Below, piece after piece: positions 6,421 through 6,595 of a DNA stretch of 6,595 nucleotides. Below the pieces are notes generated by a model that did no database searches, had not been told where the DNA came from, and saw nothing but the letters and a program-made list of their open reading frames with translations. The translations under genes were made by a program, and so were the position numbers. Source of the stretch: Clostridia bacterium (GTDB lineage: Bacteria > Bacillota > Clostridia > UMGS1883); contig JAJQCX010000151.1 of assembly GCA_021202495.1 (NCBI GenBank), positions 1 through 6,595 on the forward strand. Direction: 5' to 3'. Numbering within the stretch: position 1 is the first letter of the stretch; the number at the start of each line of letters is the position of its first letter.

Positions 6421-6456
6421 AAATCTCTTATCATAAGCCCTGCCGGCAAGAGATTT
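6421..6456 (+). terminator. Hairpin after the TM2 gene, possible weak terminator
   Basis: AAATCTCTT (6421-6429) pairs perfectly with AAGAGATTT (6448-6456). The 18-nt loop holds a small GCC/GGC stem (6437-6439 with 6445-6447). CGGCA (6416-6420) could pair with TGCCG (6441-6445) as a rival fold. It starts 5 nt after the TM2 stop. The right arm ends in TTT but no long T-tract follows, so termination would be inefficient; partial read-through into the next gene is possible. Confidence 0.5.
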
Positions 6457-6501
6457 GTCAACTGTTTATGCCAACATATGGCGGCGGAAAGGAGTTTTTA
6501 T

Positions 6502-6595
6502 ATGAAGAATAATGAAGTACTTCAGGGATTGGAGACAACGCCGAGGTGCGCGCACAACAGCCCACACGCATTGGGTGAATATGGCGGCGGTGAAA
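6502..6595 (+). CDS. Start of an unidentified gene, cut by the window end
   Basis: An open frame of 31 codons beginning MKNNEVLQGLETTP and still open at the window edge. AAAGGAG (6488-6494) lies 7 nt before the ATG, which makes this start convincing. An in-frame ATG at 6478 would add eight residues but would place the ribosome site inside the coding region. The visible part has one Cys and two His (CAHNSPH) and no recognised motif. Openings of the type 'NNEVLQGLE' remind me of small phage- or cassette-borne proteins, but this is too little to name. Confidence 0.6.
   Translation, partial: MKNNEVLQGLETTPRCAHNSPHALGEYGGGE

Noticed and set aside
6476..6590. 12-nt direct repeat ATATGGCGGCGG at 6476-6487 and 6579-6590
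   Set aside because: Only two copies, partly made of simple GGC codons; not enough to claim an element.
1..6595. CRISPR array, tRNA, rRNA, transposase or integrase
   Set aside because: No spaced direct repeats, cloverleaf-type sequence or recombinase motif was seen on either strand.

Overview
The window looks like chromosomal DNA from a low-to-mid G+C Gram-positive bacterium, most likely an uncultured clostridium (Clostridia / Oscillospirales-like). The reasons are strong purine-rich Shine-Dalgarno sites, a Firmicutes-type YifB/ComM ATPase, and an accessory cassette whose protein architectures I associate with gut Firmicutes. The taxonomic call is an inference. No tRNA, rRNA, CRISPR array, transposase or integrase is visible.

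Layout, all genes on the + strand. (1) 3-1517: an essentially complete yifB/comM gene, a hexameric AAA+ branch-migration ATPase linked to DNA uptake and recombination. (2) 1540-2751: a 403-residue protein of unknown function with a degenerate helix-turn-helix-like N-terminal half. It starts 22 nt after yifB with its own strong ribosome site and is probably co-transcribed with it. (3) 2752-2815: a short regulatory gap with a TATAAT box, a 26-nt sequence repeated later at 6147, and a perfect 8-bp inverted repeat that brackets the ribosome site of the next gene. (4) 2816-6105: one large gene broken into two frames. It encodes a Ser/Thr protein kinase, then an NB-ARC/STAND NTPase with a winged helix, then a TPR-like alpha-solenoid. 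The break lies exactly on a T7 run that reads as the slippery heptamer T TTT TTC. A -1 slip there, or one more T, gives a continuous 1096-residue protein. (5) 6112-6146: a strong intrinsic terminator. (6) 6147-6186: the second copy of the promoter-like repeat. (7) 6230-6415: a 61-residue TM2-domain membrane protein. (8) 6421-6456: a hairpin. (9) 6502 onward: the start of an unrecognised gene that runs off the window.

The yifB gene is core chromosome. The DNA from about 1540 to 6110 is visibly more A+T rich and looks like an accessory cassette set next to it. The HTH-like protein and the kinase-STAND-TPR protein are plausible partners in a signalling or NLR-like conflict (defence) system: the kinase and NTPase would be the sensor and signal-transducing unit, and the 403-residue protein a regulator or effector. 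This role is inferred from architecture only. The main open question is whether the frame break is an assembly error, a disabling mutation, a phase-variable tract or programmed frameshifting.
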